Assembly (NCBI RefSeq): GCF_017368815.1
Contig: NZ_JAFNME010000005.1
Location: 79,639-143,638 of the forward strand
DNA: 64,000 nt
Source: Comamonas denitrificans
GTDB taxonomy: Bacteria > Pseudomonadota > Gammaproteobacteria > Burkholderiales > Burkholderiaceae_C
Direction of reading: 5' to 3'
The notes under the pieces were generated by a model, which saw only the letters and a program-made list of their open reading frames with translations, was not told the origin of the DNA and ran no database searches. Of the stretch, positions 9,200-17,590 are shown in pieces (the stretch's first letter is position 1; each line of letters starts with the position of its first letter). The position numbers and the translations under genes were made by a program.

Positions 9200-10888
9200 C
9201 TATGGCGCATCCTGCGCGGTGCCAGCGCTGGGCATGGGGGCGCACAGGGGCAACTCCAGCGTAAAGCGGCTGCCTTGGCCACAGTAGCTCTCGAGTGCAA
9301 TGCGCCCGCCCAGCAAGCCCGTGACCAGGGTATAGACAATGTGCAGCCCCAGGCCCGAGCCACCTTGCCCCAGCTTGGTGGTGAAAAAAGGATCAAACAC
9401 GCGTTTTTGCTGGTTGGCGGGAATGCCACAGCCATCGTCACTGACCACCAGGCGCACGCAATCGTCATCACACAGCCACGCTTGCACCCAGATATTGCCC
9501 GCCACCCCAGCCGCAAAGGCATGGGTCAAAGCATTGGCAATCAAATTCATCAGCACCTGCCCCAAAGGGCCGGGGTAACTTTCCAACTCCAGCTGGGGCG
9601 GGATGGTGCAATGCAATTGATGGGCCGTGCGGCGAATGGCTGGGCGCATGGTCAGGGCAATTTCTTGCATCAGCTCGTGCAAATCAAAGCGCCGCCGCTG
9701 GCTGCTGGCTTGGTCCACCGCCAACTGTTTGAAGCTGCCCAGCAATTGCGCCGCACGGTGCAGGTTGCGCTCGATGATGGCACTGCCTTCTTGCGCATCG
9801 GCCAAGTACTGCGCCAGCGCCGTGCGCGTCAGCCCGCTGGCCACCTGCTGCTGCAGCCGCTGCTGGGCGTGTTGCAAGGTGGAGGCGACGGTGACGGCAT
9901 TGCCGATCGGGGTGCTCAGCTCATGCGCCACCCCGGCGACCAAAGCGCCTAGCGAGGCCAATTTTTCGCTTTGCAGCAAGCCTTCCTGGGTTTGCTGCAG
10001 GCGCTCCAAGGTGGCTTGCAACTGCGCCGTGCGCTCTTGTACACGCTGCTCTAGCTCGGTGTTGAGGGTGTGAATTTCTTGCTCATACAGCTTGCGCTCG
10101 GTGATGTCGAACTCAATACCGTCAAACACAATGTGGCCATTGGCCAGCCGCCGGGGGGAGGAAACCACCCGGAACCAGCGAACGCTGCCATCGGGCAAGC
10201 GGCTGCGCACCTCCAGCTTGAACGGGGTGAGGTGGGTGAGGCATTCGTGCTCAATGGCCTGCAAGCGCCGGGCATCTTCGGGCAGTAACTGCTGGTACAG
10301 CAGGCGTGCATCTTGCTGCACCGCATGCGCGGACAGTTGGTGCATGCGCTGCACGCCCTGGCTGATATAGGTCAGCACCCGCTGCTGGCCATCGATACCA
10401 CAGTCCATTTGAAACACCATGGCATCGGGCAGGTTGTCGCTGATCCGCTGCAGCCGCTGCTGGCTCTCGTGCAGATGGCTTTGGGCCTGCTTGAGGCTGG
10501 TGATGTTGATATGGGTCCCCACCACCCGCCCTGAACCCTGCCCTTGGGCACCCGGCAAGGCCATGCCCCGCGACCAAATCCAGACCCACGAGCCATCGGC
10601 ATGGCGCATGCGAAACTCGTTTTCGTACATGCCTTGCGCCCCGGCGGCCAAATACTGCGCAAAGTCGGCACTGGCGCGTTCCCGATCCTGCGGATGCAGC
10701 CACTGCACCCAAATGGCATGCAAGTTGTGGCTGCCTTGGGTATCCGGAAAGTCTTCTGGCCGCTGCCCCAGCATGGTGAAATATTCTGGGCTGGCCCACA
10801 GGTGCTGGGTGTTTGGCTCCCACTCCCAGACCCCGGTATTGGAAACCTGGGCCAAAATATTTTGCAGGCGCTCAAGTTCTGAATTCAT
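9200..10888 (-). CDS. PAS-domain sensor histidine kinase
   Basis: This is a 562-residue cytosolic sensor kinase with no membrane helix. The N-terminal half has two PAS/PAC units, about residues 5-135 (ending VVGTHINITSLKQA) and 145-275 (ending FDGIEFDITERKLYEQE). A coiled coil of about 40 residues follows. The HisKA box GVAHELSTPIGNAV carries phospho-acceptor His322, and the ATPase domain shows NLIANALTHAF, SDDGCGIP and GGSGLGLHIVY. It lies 37 bp downstream of a response regulator with GGDEF and EAL domains on the same strand, making it the likely kinase for that regulator. The sensed signal is unknown. Its start region overlaps one arm of the dispersed AGCTGCTTGCGCTT repeat. Confidence 0.9.
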   Translation of the reverse strand: MNSELERLQNILAQVSNTGVWEWEPNTQHLWASPEYFTMLGQRPEDFPDTQGSHNLHAIWVQWLHPQDRERASADFAQYLAAGAQGMYENEFRMRHADGSWVWIWSRGMALPGAQGQGSGRVVGTHINITSLKQAQSHLHESQQRLQRISDNLPDAMVFQMDCGIDGQQRVLTYISQGVQRMHQLSAHAVQQDARLLYQQLLPEDARRLQAIEHECLTHLTPFKLEVRSRLPDGSVRWFRVVSSPRRLANGHIVFDGIEFDITERKLYEQEIHTLNTELEQRVQERTAQLQATLERLQQTQEGLLQSEKLASLGALVAGVAHELSTPIGNAVTVASTLQHAQQRLQQQVASGLTRTALAQYLADAQEGSAIIERNLHRAAQLLGSFKQLAVDQASSQRRRFDLHELMQEIALTMRPAIRRTAHQLHCTIPPQLELESYPGPLGQVLMNLIANALTHAFAAGVAGNIWVQAWLCDDDCVRLVVSDDGCGIPANQQKRVFDPFFTTKLGQGGSGLGLHIVYTLVTGLLGGRIALESYCGQGSRFTLELPLCAPMPSAGTAQDAP

Positions 10889-10925
10889 AGCTGCTTGCGC
10901 TTGAGGGATCAGCGTTTAAGGCTGT

Positions 10926-13187
10926 TTAAGTGCTATTTTTTTCTAACCAAAGCAAGAAGTCTTGCTCTGGTAACGGGCGGGAGAAGAAATAGCCCTGCCC
11001 CAGTTCACAGCCTGCCGCCAGCAACGCCCGGCGCTGCGCATCGGTTTCAATGCCTTCGGCCAAGGTGGCCAGTTTTAAGTGCTGGGCCAAGGTGATGATG
11101 GTGTTCGCAATCTCCAAATGCACGCCGGTGCCAGCGTCGGCCTGGGCCTGCGGCAGATCACCGCTGACAAAGCTGCGGTCAATCTTGAGTTTGTCCAGCG
11201 ACAGGCGCTGCAAGATGCTCAGCGATGAGTAGCCCGTGCCAAAGTCATCCATCGCCACACGAATGCCCTGGGCACGCAGGGCTTTGAGCTTGGCTTGCAC
11301 ATCCTCCACCTTGCTCACGGCCACCGATTCGGTCAGCTCAATTTCTACTTGGTAGCCCTGCACACCCGAAGCGGCCACCAAGGCCAATACTTGCTCGACA
11401 AAATCGGGCTCGGCAAATTGTACTTGCGAGACATTGATCGCCACCCGAAAGGCATCATTCACCCGCCCTACCAAACTTTTGCGCCAGCGCAAGGCCGTGG
11501 CAATGACCCAATGCCCCAAGGCCAGCATCAAACCGGCCTGTTCAGCCAGGGGAATAAATTGGTCCGGGGGAATGAATTTTCCGCCTGGCACCGGCCAGCG
11601 CAGCAGGCACTCGGCGGCCACCACCTGCCCGGTGCGCAAATCAACGCACGGCTGGTAGTGCAGGCACAACTGCTCTTCGGAAAACGCCGCGCGCAAGCAA
11701 TTTAAGCGCTGCATGCGCTGGCTGGCCGCTTCCGATTGGGTAGGGTCAAAGTACAGGCTTTTGCCACGCGCCTGCCGCTTCGCTTGCTTGAGTGCGACCC
11801 CGGCATCTTTCAAGGCAGTCACCCCATCGGTCGAGCGCAATTGCACCAGCCCCACGGTGGCAGAAAGGCGCAACAGCTCGCCGTCCTTCACGGCAAAGGG
11901 CTGAGCAAACACCCCCAGCAAACGCTGCGGTGCGATGCTCGCTGGGGCACCGTACACCCCGAACAGGTCACCACCGACACGGGCAACCACAGCATCCTGG
12001 GCAAATTCTGCGTGCAATCGGTGGGCCACGGCTTTGAGCACGGCATCACCAAAATGGGCATCCAGCACGCTGTTAATGTCGGCAAAACCATCTAAATCAA
12101 GCAGGGCCAGCACCCCTTGCGGGTATTGCTGGGCATCCAGCGCCGCCACCATGGCGTTGCGGTTGGGCAGGCCCACCAAGTCATCACTGAACGCCAAAGC
12201 GTTGATGTCCAGGTACAGCTGCAATTTTTCAAAGGCCATCGTGGCATTGCTGACAAACACCTCCAGCAAGCCTTGCTCCAGGGAGTGCGTAGACATTTGC
12301 AATGCCGAACGCGTGGCAGACACCGCCAGCACCACACCATGGGCACTGGGAATAAACAAATGCACTGCCTGGGCATCAAAGCGATGGCTTTGGGCTTGCA
12401 AGGTTTGCTGCAGACCCGCCCCCATGGGCACATGCTCCAGGGCACTGCCCACCCAATGTTGGCAGTCTGCACTGGCCGCCAGCACATAAGGCGCTGTACC
12501 GGCCACGTGCACAGCAATGGCGATTTGCCCCTGCTCTTGGCACGCAGAGGCCGAGCCATCGCCGTACAGCAAAACCTCCAGTTGGCGCAGTAAATTCTGG
12601 GCAAAGCCTTGCAGATTGTTGGCCTTGCCCAGCGCCAAACTGGCTTGCAAAATCCGCGCCAGCCGCGCTTGCCCCCATTGCAGCAGCTCAATTTGGGCAT
12701 AGGCGCGAATGGCGATGACCAAACTGGTGAACAGGCGCTCCTGTGTCAGCTCCGACTTGGTTTTGTAATCATTGATGTCGTATTGCTGAATGGTTTGCAG
12801 CTCGGGCACATCGCCCGGCTGGCCCGTGCGCAAGACCACGCGGATGGCGGTATTGCCCAGCACCTCACGAATATGGCGCACCAATTGCAGGCCCGCGTCC
12901 TGCTGCTCCATCACCACATCAATCAAGGCGACCGCAAAATCTGGGTTCTGCGCCAGCAAGGCCTGCGCCTGCTGGCTGGAGTAAGCATGGCTAAAGGCCA
13001 AACTGCGGCCTTCAACCTCGATGCCTTTGAGCGCCAGCTTGGTGGCGGCATGCACATCCGGCTCATCATCGACCACCAAGATATGCCACACCGCTGGGCT
13101 TTGCGTTTTTTGCGTGGTGTGCGGTGCAGGTGCAGCACTGACTTCTTCAGCAAAAACAAACTCATCACTGACGGTGCTTGAATTCAT
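10926..13187 (-). CDS. Response regulator with DUF3369, degenerate GGDEF and EAL domains
   Basis: This 753-residue protein joins a receiver (about 35-160: HILVVDDEPD, ALIDVVME, VLRTGQ), a DUF3369-type region (about 160-330), a GGDEF-like domain (about 340-490) and an EAL domain (about 500-750). The GGDEF core reads VGGDLFGVYG, so the essential Glu is Leu and cyclase activity is doubtful. The EAL domain keeps its metal and catalytic residues: AECLLRW, INVSQVQF, IELTES, AMDDFGTGYSS, LKIDRSFV, AEGIET and GQGYFF. It is therefore predicted to be a phosphorylation-controlled c-di-GMP phosphodiesterase. The PAS kinase gene follows directly and is its likely partner. Confidence 0.9.
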   Translation of the reverse strand: MNSSTVSDEFVFAEEVSAAPAPHTTQKTQSPAVWHILVVDDEPDVHAATKLALKGIEVEGRSLAFSHAYSSQQAQALLAQNPDFAVALIDVVMEQQDAGLQLVRHIREVLGNTAIRVVLRTGQPGDVPELQTIQQYDINDYKTKSELTQERLFTSLVIAIRAYAQIELLQWGQARLARILQASLALGKANNLQGFAQNLLRQLEVLLYGDGSASACQEQGQIAIAVHVAGTAPYVLAASADCQHWVGSALEHVPMGAGLQQTLQAQSHRFDAQAVHLFIPSAHGVVLAVSATRSALQMSTHSLEQGLLEVFVSNATMAFEKLQLYLDINALAFSDDLVGLPNRNAMVAALDAQQYPQGVLALLDLDGFADINSVLDAHFGDAVLKAVAHRLHAEFAQDAVVARVGGDLFGVYGAPASIAPQRLLGVFAQPFAVKDGELLRLSATVGLVQLRSTDGVTALKDAGVALKQAKRQARGKSLYFDPTQSEAASQRMQRLNCLRAAFSEEQLCLHYQPCVDLRTGQVVAAECLLRWPVPGGKFIPPDQFIPLAEQAGLMLALGHWVIATALRWRKSLVGRVNDAFRVAINVSQVQFAEPDFVEQVLALVAASGVQGYQVEIELTESVAVSKVEDVQAKLKALRAQGIRVAMDDFGTGYSSLSILQRLSLDKLKIDRSFVSGDLPQAQADAGTGVHLEIANTIITLAQHLKLATLAEGIETDAQRRALLAAGCELGQGYFFSRPLPEQDFLLWLEKNST

Positions 13188-13333
13188 ACAAGTTTGGGCG
13201 CTTAGACCTTGGCAGACAAGAAAATAACTCTACGAGTTTAATAGCAAAAAAAAATGCATTTTAGTTTTTTTCAATGATCTGCAGTTTTATCCTGAACAGC
13301 ACCACCGCCCTCTTTTGCGATGCGCCAGACCGA

Positions 13334-13873
13334 TTAAAAATGCCTTGAAAAGTCCTGCTGCCCAGCCTCTAGCGCTATCAAAGCCTGTTTGCGGGGCAAG
13401 CCACCGGCGTAGCCCGTCAGCGTGCCATTGCTGCCAACCACCCGGTGGCAGGGCACGATAATGCTGATCTTGTTTTGCCCATTGGCGTTGGCCACGGCCC
13501 GCACGGCACGGGGCTGGCCCAGTGCCTCGGATTGCTGTGCGTAGCTGCACGTCTGGCCAAAAGGAATGCGCAGCAGGGTTTGCCAAACCCGCACTTGAAA
13601 ATCCGTACCAACCCAATCCAGCGGCACATCAAACGCTTGGCGCTGCCCGGCAAAGTATTGCGCCAACTGCAGCTGCGTGGCGTGCAGCACGGCCGTTGCA
13701 GCCGTTGCACTTGCCACCTCCACGCCCCCATGGGCTTGGCGCACCTGGGCCGTGTGCCGCTGCAAGCTTTTTTGCTCGGCAAAATCCAGCAGGCACAACC
13801 CCCGATCACTGGCAATGGCCAGCATCTCACCCAGCGGGGTGGGGATCAGCAAAGAGTGCAAAACGGCCGCCAT
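13334..13873 (-). CDS. ogt: Methylated-DNA--protein-cysteine methyltransferase
   Basis: This suicide enzyme removes O6-methyl groups from guanine in DNA onto its own cysteine. The 179-residue protein carries the active-site motif IIVPCHRVVGSNGTLTGYAGG near residue 145, preceded by the helix-turn-helix block IPFGQTCSYAQQSEALGQPRAVRAVANANGQN. The length fits the Ogt type without an Ada N-terminal domain. It starts three bases after cobO ends on the same strand, so the two are probably cotranscribed, though no functional link is obvious. Confidence 0.95.
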   Translation of the reverse strand: MAAVLHSLLIPTPLGEMLAIASDRGLCLLDFAEQKSLQRHTAQVRQAHGGVEVASATAATAVLHATQLQLAQYFAGQRQAFDVPLDWVGTDFQVRVWQTLLRIPFGQTCSYAQQSEALGQPRAVRAVANANGQNKISIIVPCHRVVGSNGTLTGYAGGLPRKQALIALEAGQQDFSRHF

Positions 13874-13876
13874 ACC

Positions 13877-14446
13877 TCAATCCTCAATGCCGCGCTGTGC
13901 GGGCACGCCCGCGTTGAATGCGTGCTTGATTTGCTGCATCTCGGTGACCGTATCGGCCAGGTCAATGATCTCTTGCGGGCAATTGCGCCCCGTCAGGCAC
14001 ACATGCACGGTTTTGGGCCGCTGCTGCAACGTCTCGAGCACTTCTGCCAGCGGCAGCCAGCCAAAAATCAGTGGGTAGGTCACCTCATCGAGCACCACCA
14101 AAAACTGCTCGCCCGACAAAATATCGGCCCGCGCCCGCGCCCAGCCATCGCGGGCCAGTTGGGCTGAATGCGCTAAATCCTTGCTGTCCCAAGAAAAGCC
14201 ATCGCCCAACCCCTCGACCGACAGGCCCACCCGCTCGGCCAAACGGTGCTCGCCAAAGCGGGCGCTGGGCACTTTCATGAACTGGTACACCTTGACCGCC
14301 TTGCCCCGCCCCAGGGCACGAAAGGCCAAGCCAAAGGCGGCGGTACTTTTACCCTTGCCGTCACCGGTATTGACGATGACCAGGCCACGGCGCTCGCCAT
14401 CGGGTTTTTCATAGGGTTTTGTAGTCGGAGGAGATGTAATTTGCAT
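13877..14446 (-). CDS. cobO: Cob(I)yrinic acid a,c-diamide adenosyltransferase
   Basis: This CobA/BtuR-type enzyme transfers the adenosyl group of ATP to cobalt in corrinoids. I placed the start at the ATG 14444-14446 (MQITSPPTTKPYEKPDGERRG), giving 189 residues. The longer open frame would overlap the divergent gene at 14539 and begins with a non-family sequence. The P-loop VNTGDGKGKSTAAFG, YQFMK, VVLDEVTYPL and the C-terminal LTGRNCPQEIIDLADTVTEM are diagnostic. No other cobalamin genes lie in the window, so it may serve salvage of imported corrinoid. ogt follows after three bases. Confidence 0.94.
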   Translation of the reverse strand: MQITSPPTTKPYEKPDGERRGLVIVNTGDGKGKSTAAFGLAFRALGRGKAVKVYQFMKVPSARFGEHRLAERVGLSVEGLGDGFSWDSKDLAHSAQLARDGWARARADILSGEQFLVVLDEVTYPLIFGWLPLAEVLETLQQRPKTVHVCLTGRNCPQEIIDLADTVTEMQQIKHAFNAGVPAQRGIED

Positions 14447-14538
14447 AATGATTAATATTAACAAGCTCAAAAAACCATACGGAATTTGCTTGCAAAATTC
14501 GAAGCAATAGCCAAATAAAACCCGGCATACTTCAGGGC

Positions 14539-16431
14539 ATGCCTCGACCATCTGCATTGCATCTGTTTACCGGAGCCCCCAATAAATCAAAATTTGGTTT
14601 GTTGGTAATACTGCTTTTAGGGCTGGGCTATTGGGCTGTTTTATTGCACAACCACCAAGAACAGCGTGCAAGCTTGCAAGCCCAAACGCAATTGCGCGTC
14701 ACCCAGGTAAGCCATGCGCTGGCCAACCAAGTCGGGCTGCTGTTTTCCAATATTGATGATGCCGCGCTGCGTTTTGGCAGCGTCTATGCAAAAGATCCGG
14801 ACTATGCGCTCACGCACCTGCCATCTTTTTTTGCACTCACTTCTGCCAACCAGGCCATCTCCCAAGTGGCCCTGGCCAATCCCCAGGGGATTGTTACTTA
14901 TTCCTCCCTGGCCCCTCATGGACAGCCAGAAGCCACCATTTCCATCGCAGACAGGGAGCACTTTCGGGTGCATGCCCAGGGGCAGGTCGATGGGCTGTAT
15001 ATCGGCGTTCCCGTGAAGGGCCGTGTTTCGGGCCAATGGACCATCCAGCTCAGTCGCGCCTTGCAGCGCAATGGGCACTTTCTGGGGGTTGTGGTGGTGT
15101 CCATCCCGAGCGATTACCTGGCGGGCATGTTCCAGGATGTGTTCAACCAACCCCACGATGTCGTGGAATTGCGCCGCACAGATGGCCGCTTTTTAGCCCG
15201 CACACTGGACACCGAGCAAGCCTTGTCCCAATCCACACCCAGCCCCATCGGCATAGAAACGGGGCCAGAAACTACCGATCACTCCCGCCCTGCTACCGGA
15301 GCCAGCGTACAAACATCGCCGCTTGACCACATTCAACGCTTTTATGCCTGGGCGACGGTGCCCCAATTTGAGGTACAGGTGATTGCCGGAGTCGATCAGC
15401 GTGCGGTCTTGGCCCCATTGGAAGCCAGTATCCAGAAAAATCTTGTCCTCAGTGCGCTGGGCACGGGCTTGGGCTTGCTGGCGGCTTTGCTGCTGCTGCG
15501 CTTTAGCCAACAACGCCATCGCATGTTCAACCACCTGCACTTGGTGCAAGCACAGCTCATGGCCTTGATTGCCCGCTTCCCGGGTGGTGTGGTACTAGAA
15601 AATCCACTGGAACACACCAGCGTCACCATCAACCCCCCGTTGGCACAGCTGTTGCACCTACCCAAGACACTGAAAATTCAGCACGATGATTTAAAAAACC
15701 GCATTCCTGCTGAGCTGCGTGAAGTGCTTTTGCCCCAAGCCCCAGATGCCGAAATACCCCAAGGGCAAGAGGTGGCCTTGGCCGATGGCCGCGTGCTGGA
15801 GGTGGTGCAGTTTCTCTTGCAATCACCCCATGTTGCCGCTGGCCAAGCGTTGGGGCGCTTGTCCCTGGTGCAGGATGTCACGGCCCGCCACCAGCACCAA
15901 AGCATGCTGGAGCAACTGGCGCTGACCGATGCCTTGACCGGCCTGCCCAACCGCCGCGCTTTCATGCAAGCCTTGGAGCACGAATGCACACTGATTACCA
16001 CCCAAAAAGCCCCCGATGCCGCCTTGGTGCTTCTGGACATTGACCACTTTAAAAAGGTCAATGACACCTATGGCCACAGCGTGGGCGATGAGGTCATCAG
16101 CCACCTGGGACACCTGCTGCGCCAAGGGCTGCGCACCTCGGATATTCCGGGGCGCATTGGCGGCGAGGAGTTTGCCGTGCTGCTGCCAAAAATCAACCTT
16201 GGACAAGCCCAGGCACTGGCCGAACGCCTGCGCCAAAGCCTGGAGAACAACCCGGTTCCCACCTCGGCGGGGCCTTTGGTGGTTCACGCCAGTTTTGGGG
16301 TGTACCCCATCACCAGGAAAACGGCGGATGCGGCCCAATGCCTGCACCGGGCCGACATGGCGCTGTACGACGCGAAAAATAACGGCCGCAACCAAGTGCG
16401 CACCTGGCACCCAGGGCTGCAACCACGGTAA
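14539..16431 (+). CDS. Membrane-anchored Cache-domain diguanylate cyclase
   Basis: This 630-residue protein has a first membrane helix at about 20-36, a periplasmic double-Cache-like sensor at about 40-300 and a second helix at about 308-328. A cytosolic linker with a weak PAS-like fold follows, then a C-terminal GGDEF domain. The signature is GGEEF at 541-545, preceded by an RTSD inhibitory site at the standard five-residue spacing, so an active, product-inhibited cyclase is predicted. Its sensor shares the VSGxWTIQLSR segment with the histidine kinase at 51798-53513, so both may see related ligands. pnuC begins 11 bases after its stop, suggesting one transcript with the nicotinamide-riboside genes. 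Confidence 0.88.
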   Translation: MPRPSALHLFTGAPNKSKFGLLVILLLGLGYWAVLLHNHQEQRASLQAQTQLRVTQVSHALANQVGLLFSNIDDAALRFGSVYAKDPDYALTHLPSFFALTSANQAISQVALANPQGIVTYSSLAPHGQPEATISIADREHFRVHAQGQVDGLYIGVPVKGRVSGQWTIQLSRALQRNGHFLGVVVVSIPSDYLAGMFQDVFNQPHDVVELRRTDGRFLARTLDTEQALSQSTPSPIGIETGPETTDHSRPATGASVQTSPLDHIQRFYAWATVPQFEVQVIAGVDQRAVLAPLEASIQKNLVLSALGTGLGLLAALLLLRFSQQRHRMFNHLHLVQAQLMALIARFPGGVVLENPLEHTSVTINPPLAQLLHLPKTLKIQHDDLKNRIPAELREVLLPQAPDAEIPQGQEVALADGRVLEVVQFLLQSPHVAAGQALGRLSLVQDVTARHQHQSMLEQLALTDALTGLPNRRAFMQALEHECTLITTQKAPDAALVLLDIDHFKKVNDTYGHSVGDEVISHLGHLLRQGLRTSDIPGRIGGEEFAVLLPKINLGQAQALAERLRQSLENNPVPTSAGPLVVHASFGVYPITRKTADAAQCLHRADMALYDAKNNGRNQVRTWHPGLQPR

Positions 16432-16442
16432 ATTGCGCCCCC

Positions 16443-17033
16443 ATGTTCTTCTGGATTGAAAATTTGGCCGCCGCGTTGGGCGTGCTGTCGGTGTGGCTGA
16501 TGGCCCGCCAAAAACCTATAGCCTGGCCCATTGGTTTTTTTATGGTGGTGCTGTACGCCATCGTGTTTTTTGAGGCCAAGCTGTATTCGGAAACCCTGCT
16601 GCAAATCATCTATGCCGGGCTGCAAGCCTATGGCTGGTGGTGTTGGCTGCGGGGTGCAAAAGCCCAGGCACTGCCCGTCACCATTTTGGCCATGCCCTGT
16701 GTGCTGCGTGATCTGGCCGTTGGCGCACTGATAACACTGGCCTTGGGCAGTTTCATGCACTTGCACACCGATGCACAAATGCCATGGCTGGATGCCACAC
16801 TCACCGGCTTGAGCTTGGTGGGCCAATACTGGATGGCCCATAAACGCCTGCAATGCTGGCCGCTATGGCTGGTGGTGGATGTGGCCTACGTGGGCATGTT
16901 TTGGGCGGCAGGCTTGGTGACCACCACGCTGCTGTATGTCGGCTTTATCGGCTTGGCCGTGTATGGCTGGCGGCAATGGTCGATGGCCATGGCGCAAAAC
17001 ACCGTTTTGCCATTGCCCAAGGCCGCGCCATGA
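16443..17033 (+). CDS. pnuC: Nicotinamide riboside transporter PnuC family protein
   Basis: This 196-residue, strongly hydrophobic membrane protein has about seven helices. The PnuC family pattern is visible in NLAAALGVLSVWLMARQKPIAWPIGF near the start and LQIIYAGLQAYGWWCW in the middle. The family carries nicotinamide riboside into the cell by facilitated diffusion, driven by phosphorylation inside. Its stop overlaps the start of a NadR-like kinase (ATGA), which fits that transport-and-trap arrangement. The diguanylate cyclase gene lies just upstream. PnuT- or PnuX-type relatives carry other vitamins, but the kinase neighbour favours nicotinamide riboside. Confidence 0.9.
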   Translation: MFFWIENLAAALGVLSVWLMARQKPIAWPIGFFMVVLYAIVFFEAKLYSETLLQIIYAGLQAYGWWCWLRGAKAQALPVTILAMPCVLRDLAVGALITLALGSFMHLHTDAQMPWLDATLTGLSLVGQYWMAHKRLQCWPLWLVVDVAYVGMFWAAGLVTTTLLYVGFIGLAVYGWRQWSMAMAQNTVLPLPKAAP

Positions 17034-17590
17034 AAGTCGTGGTTTTAACCGGCCCGGAGTCGGCCGGCAAAAGTACCCTGTGTAGCGCCCTGGCCCAGCG
17101 CTTTCAGGCCCCAGTGGTGCGCGAATACGTGCGCGAATACATGCACGGCCTGGGGCGCGAGACCTGTCTGGCCGATGTCACCCCGATTGCCCAGGTGCAA
17201 TGGCAGCGCGAGCAAGCGGCCCGTGCCTTGCGGCCGCCCTTGTTGCTGCTGGATACGCATTTACTCTCTAACCACCAATGGAGCCTGGCGCTGTTTGGCC
17301 ACAGCCCCGCCTGGATTGCCCAGACATTGGCCCAGCAACACTACGACGCGGTGTTTTTACTCAGCCCCGAAGGCCTTGCATGGCAAGCCGATGGCCTGCG
17401 CTGCCAGCCCAAGGTGTCGGAGCGCTGGGCCTTTCACGATGCCCTGCACCACTGGTTGGCCACGCACCCACACACCTCCAGCACCACAACCTTGGTCACA
17501 GGCGATTGGCAACAGCGCTACCAGCAGATTGAGGCGGCGCTGATCACTCTGCTGGCAGCGCCTGCCCGCCCAGCACCTTCCACAAGGTAA
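17030..17590 (+). CDS. NadR-like ribosylnicotinamide kinase (AAA-type ATPase)
   Basis: This 186-residue P-loop kinase begins MKVVVLTGPESAGKSTLCSAL, the Walker A form seen in the C-terminal kinase domain of NadR, followed by VVREYVREY and LLLLDTHLLSN. It lacks the NadR nucleotidyltransferase and helix-turn-helix domains, so it is a stand-alone kinase predicted to convert nicotinamide riboside to NMN. The ATG at 17030 overlaps the pnuC stop by four bases; the longer open frame inside pnuC is not credible. Its 3' end overlaps the convergent outer-membrane factor gene by 47 bp. Confidence 0.86.
   Translation: MKVVVLTGPESAGKSTLCSALAQRFQAPVVREYVREYMHGLGRETCLADVTPIAQVQWQREQAARALRPPLLLLDTHLLSNHQWSLALFGHSPAWIAQTLAQQHYDAVFLLSPEGLAWQADGLRCQPKVSERWAFHDALHHWLATHPHTSSTTTLVTGDWQQRYQQIEAALITLLAAPARPAPSTR

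Noticed and set aside
7993..9264. 423-codon plus-strand frame opposite aroC
   Set aside because: Antisense to chorismate synthase, which carries all its signatures on the minus strand.
13877..14557. Longer cobO start at 14557
   Set aside because: The extra 37 residues are hydrophobic, unlike the family, and the extension would overlap the divergent diguanylate cyclase start; the ATG at 14446 fits the family.
16853..17029. Upstream extension of the NadR-like kinase frame
   Set aside because: It overlaps pnuC fully, and the P-loop begins normally at the ATG at 17030 with a four-base overlap.
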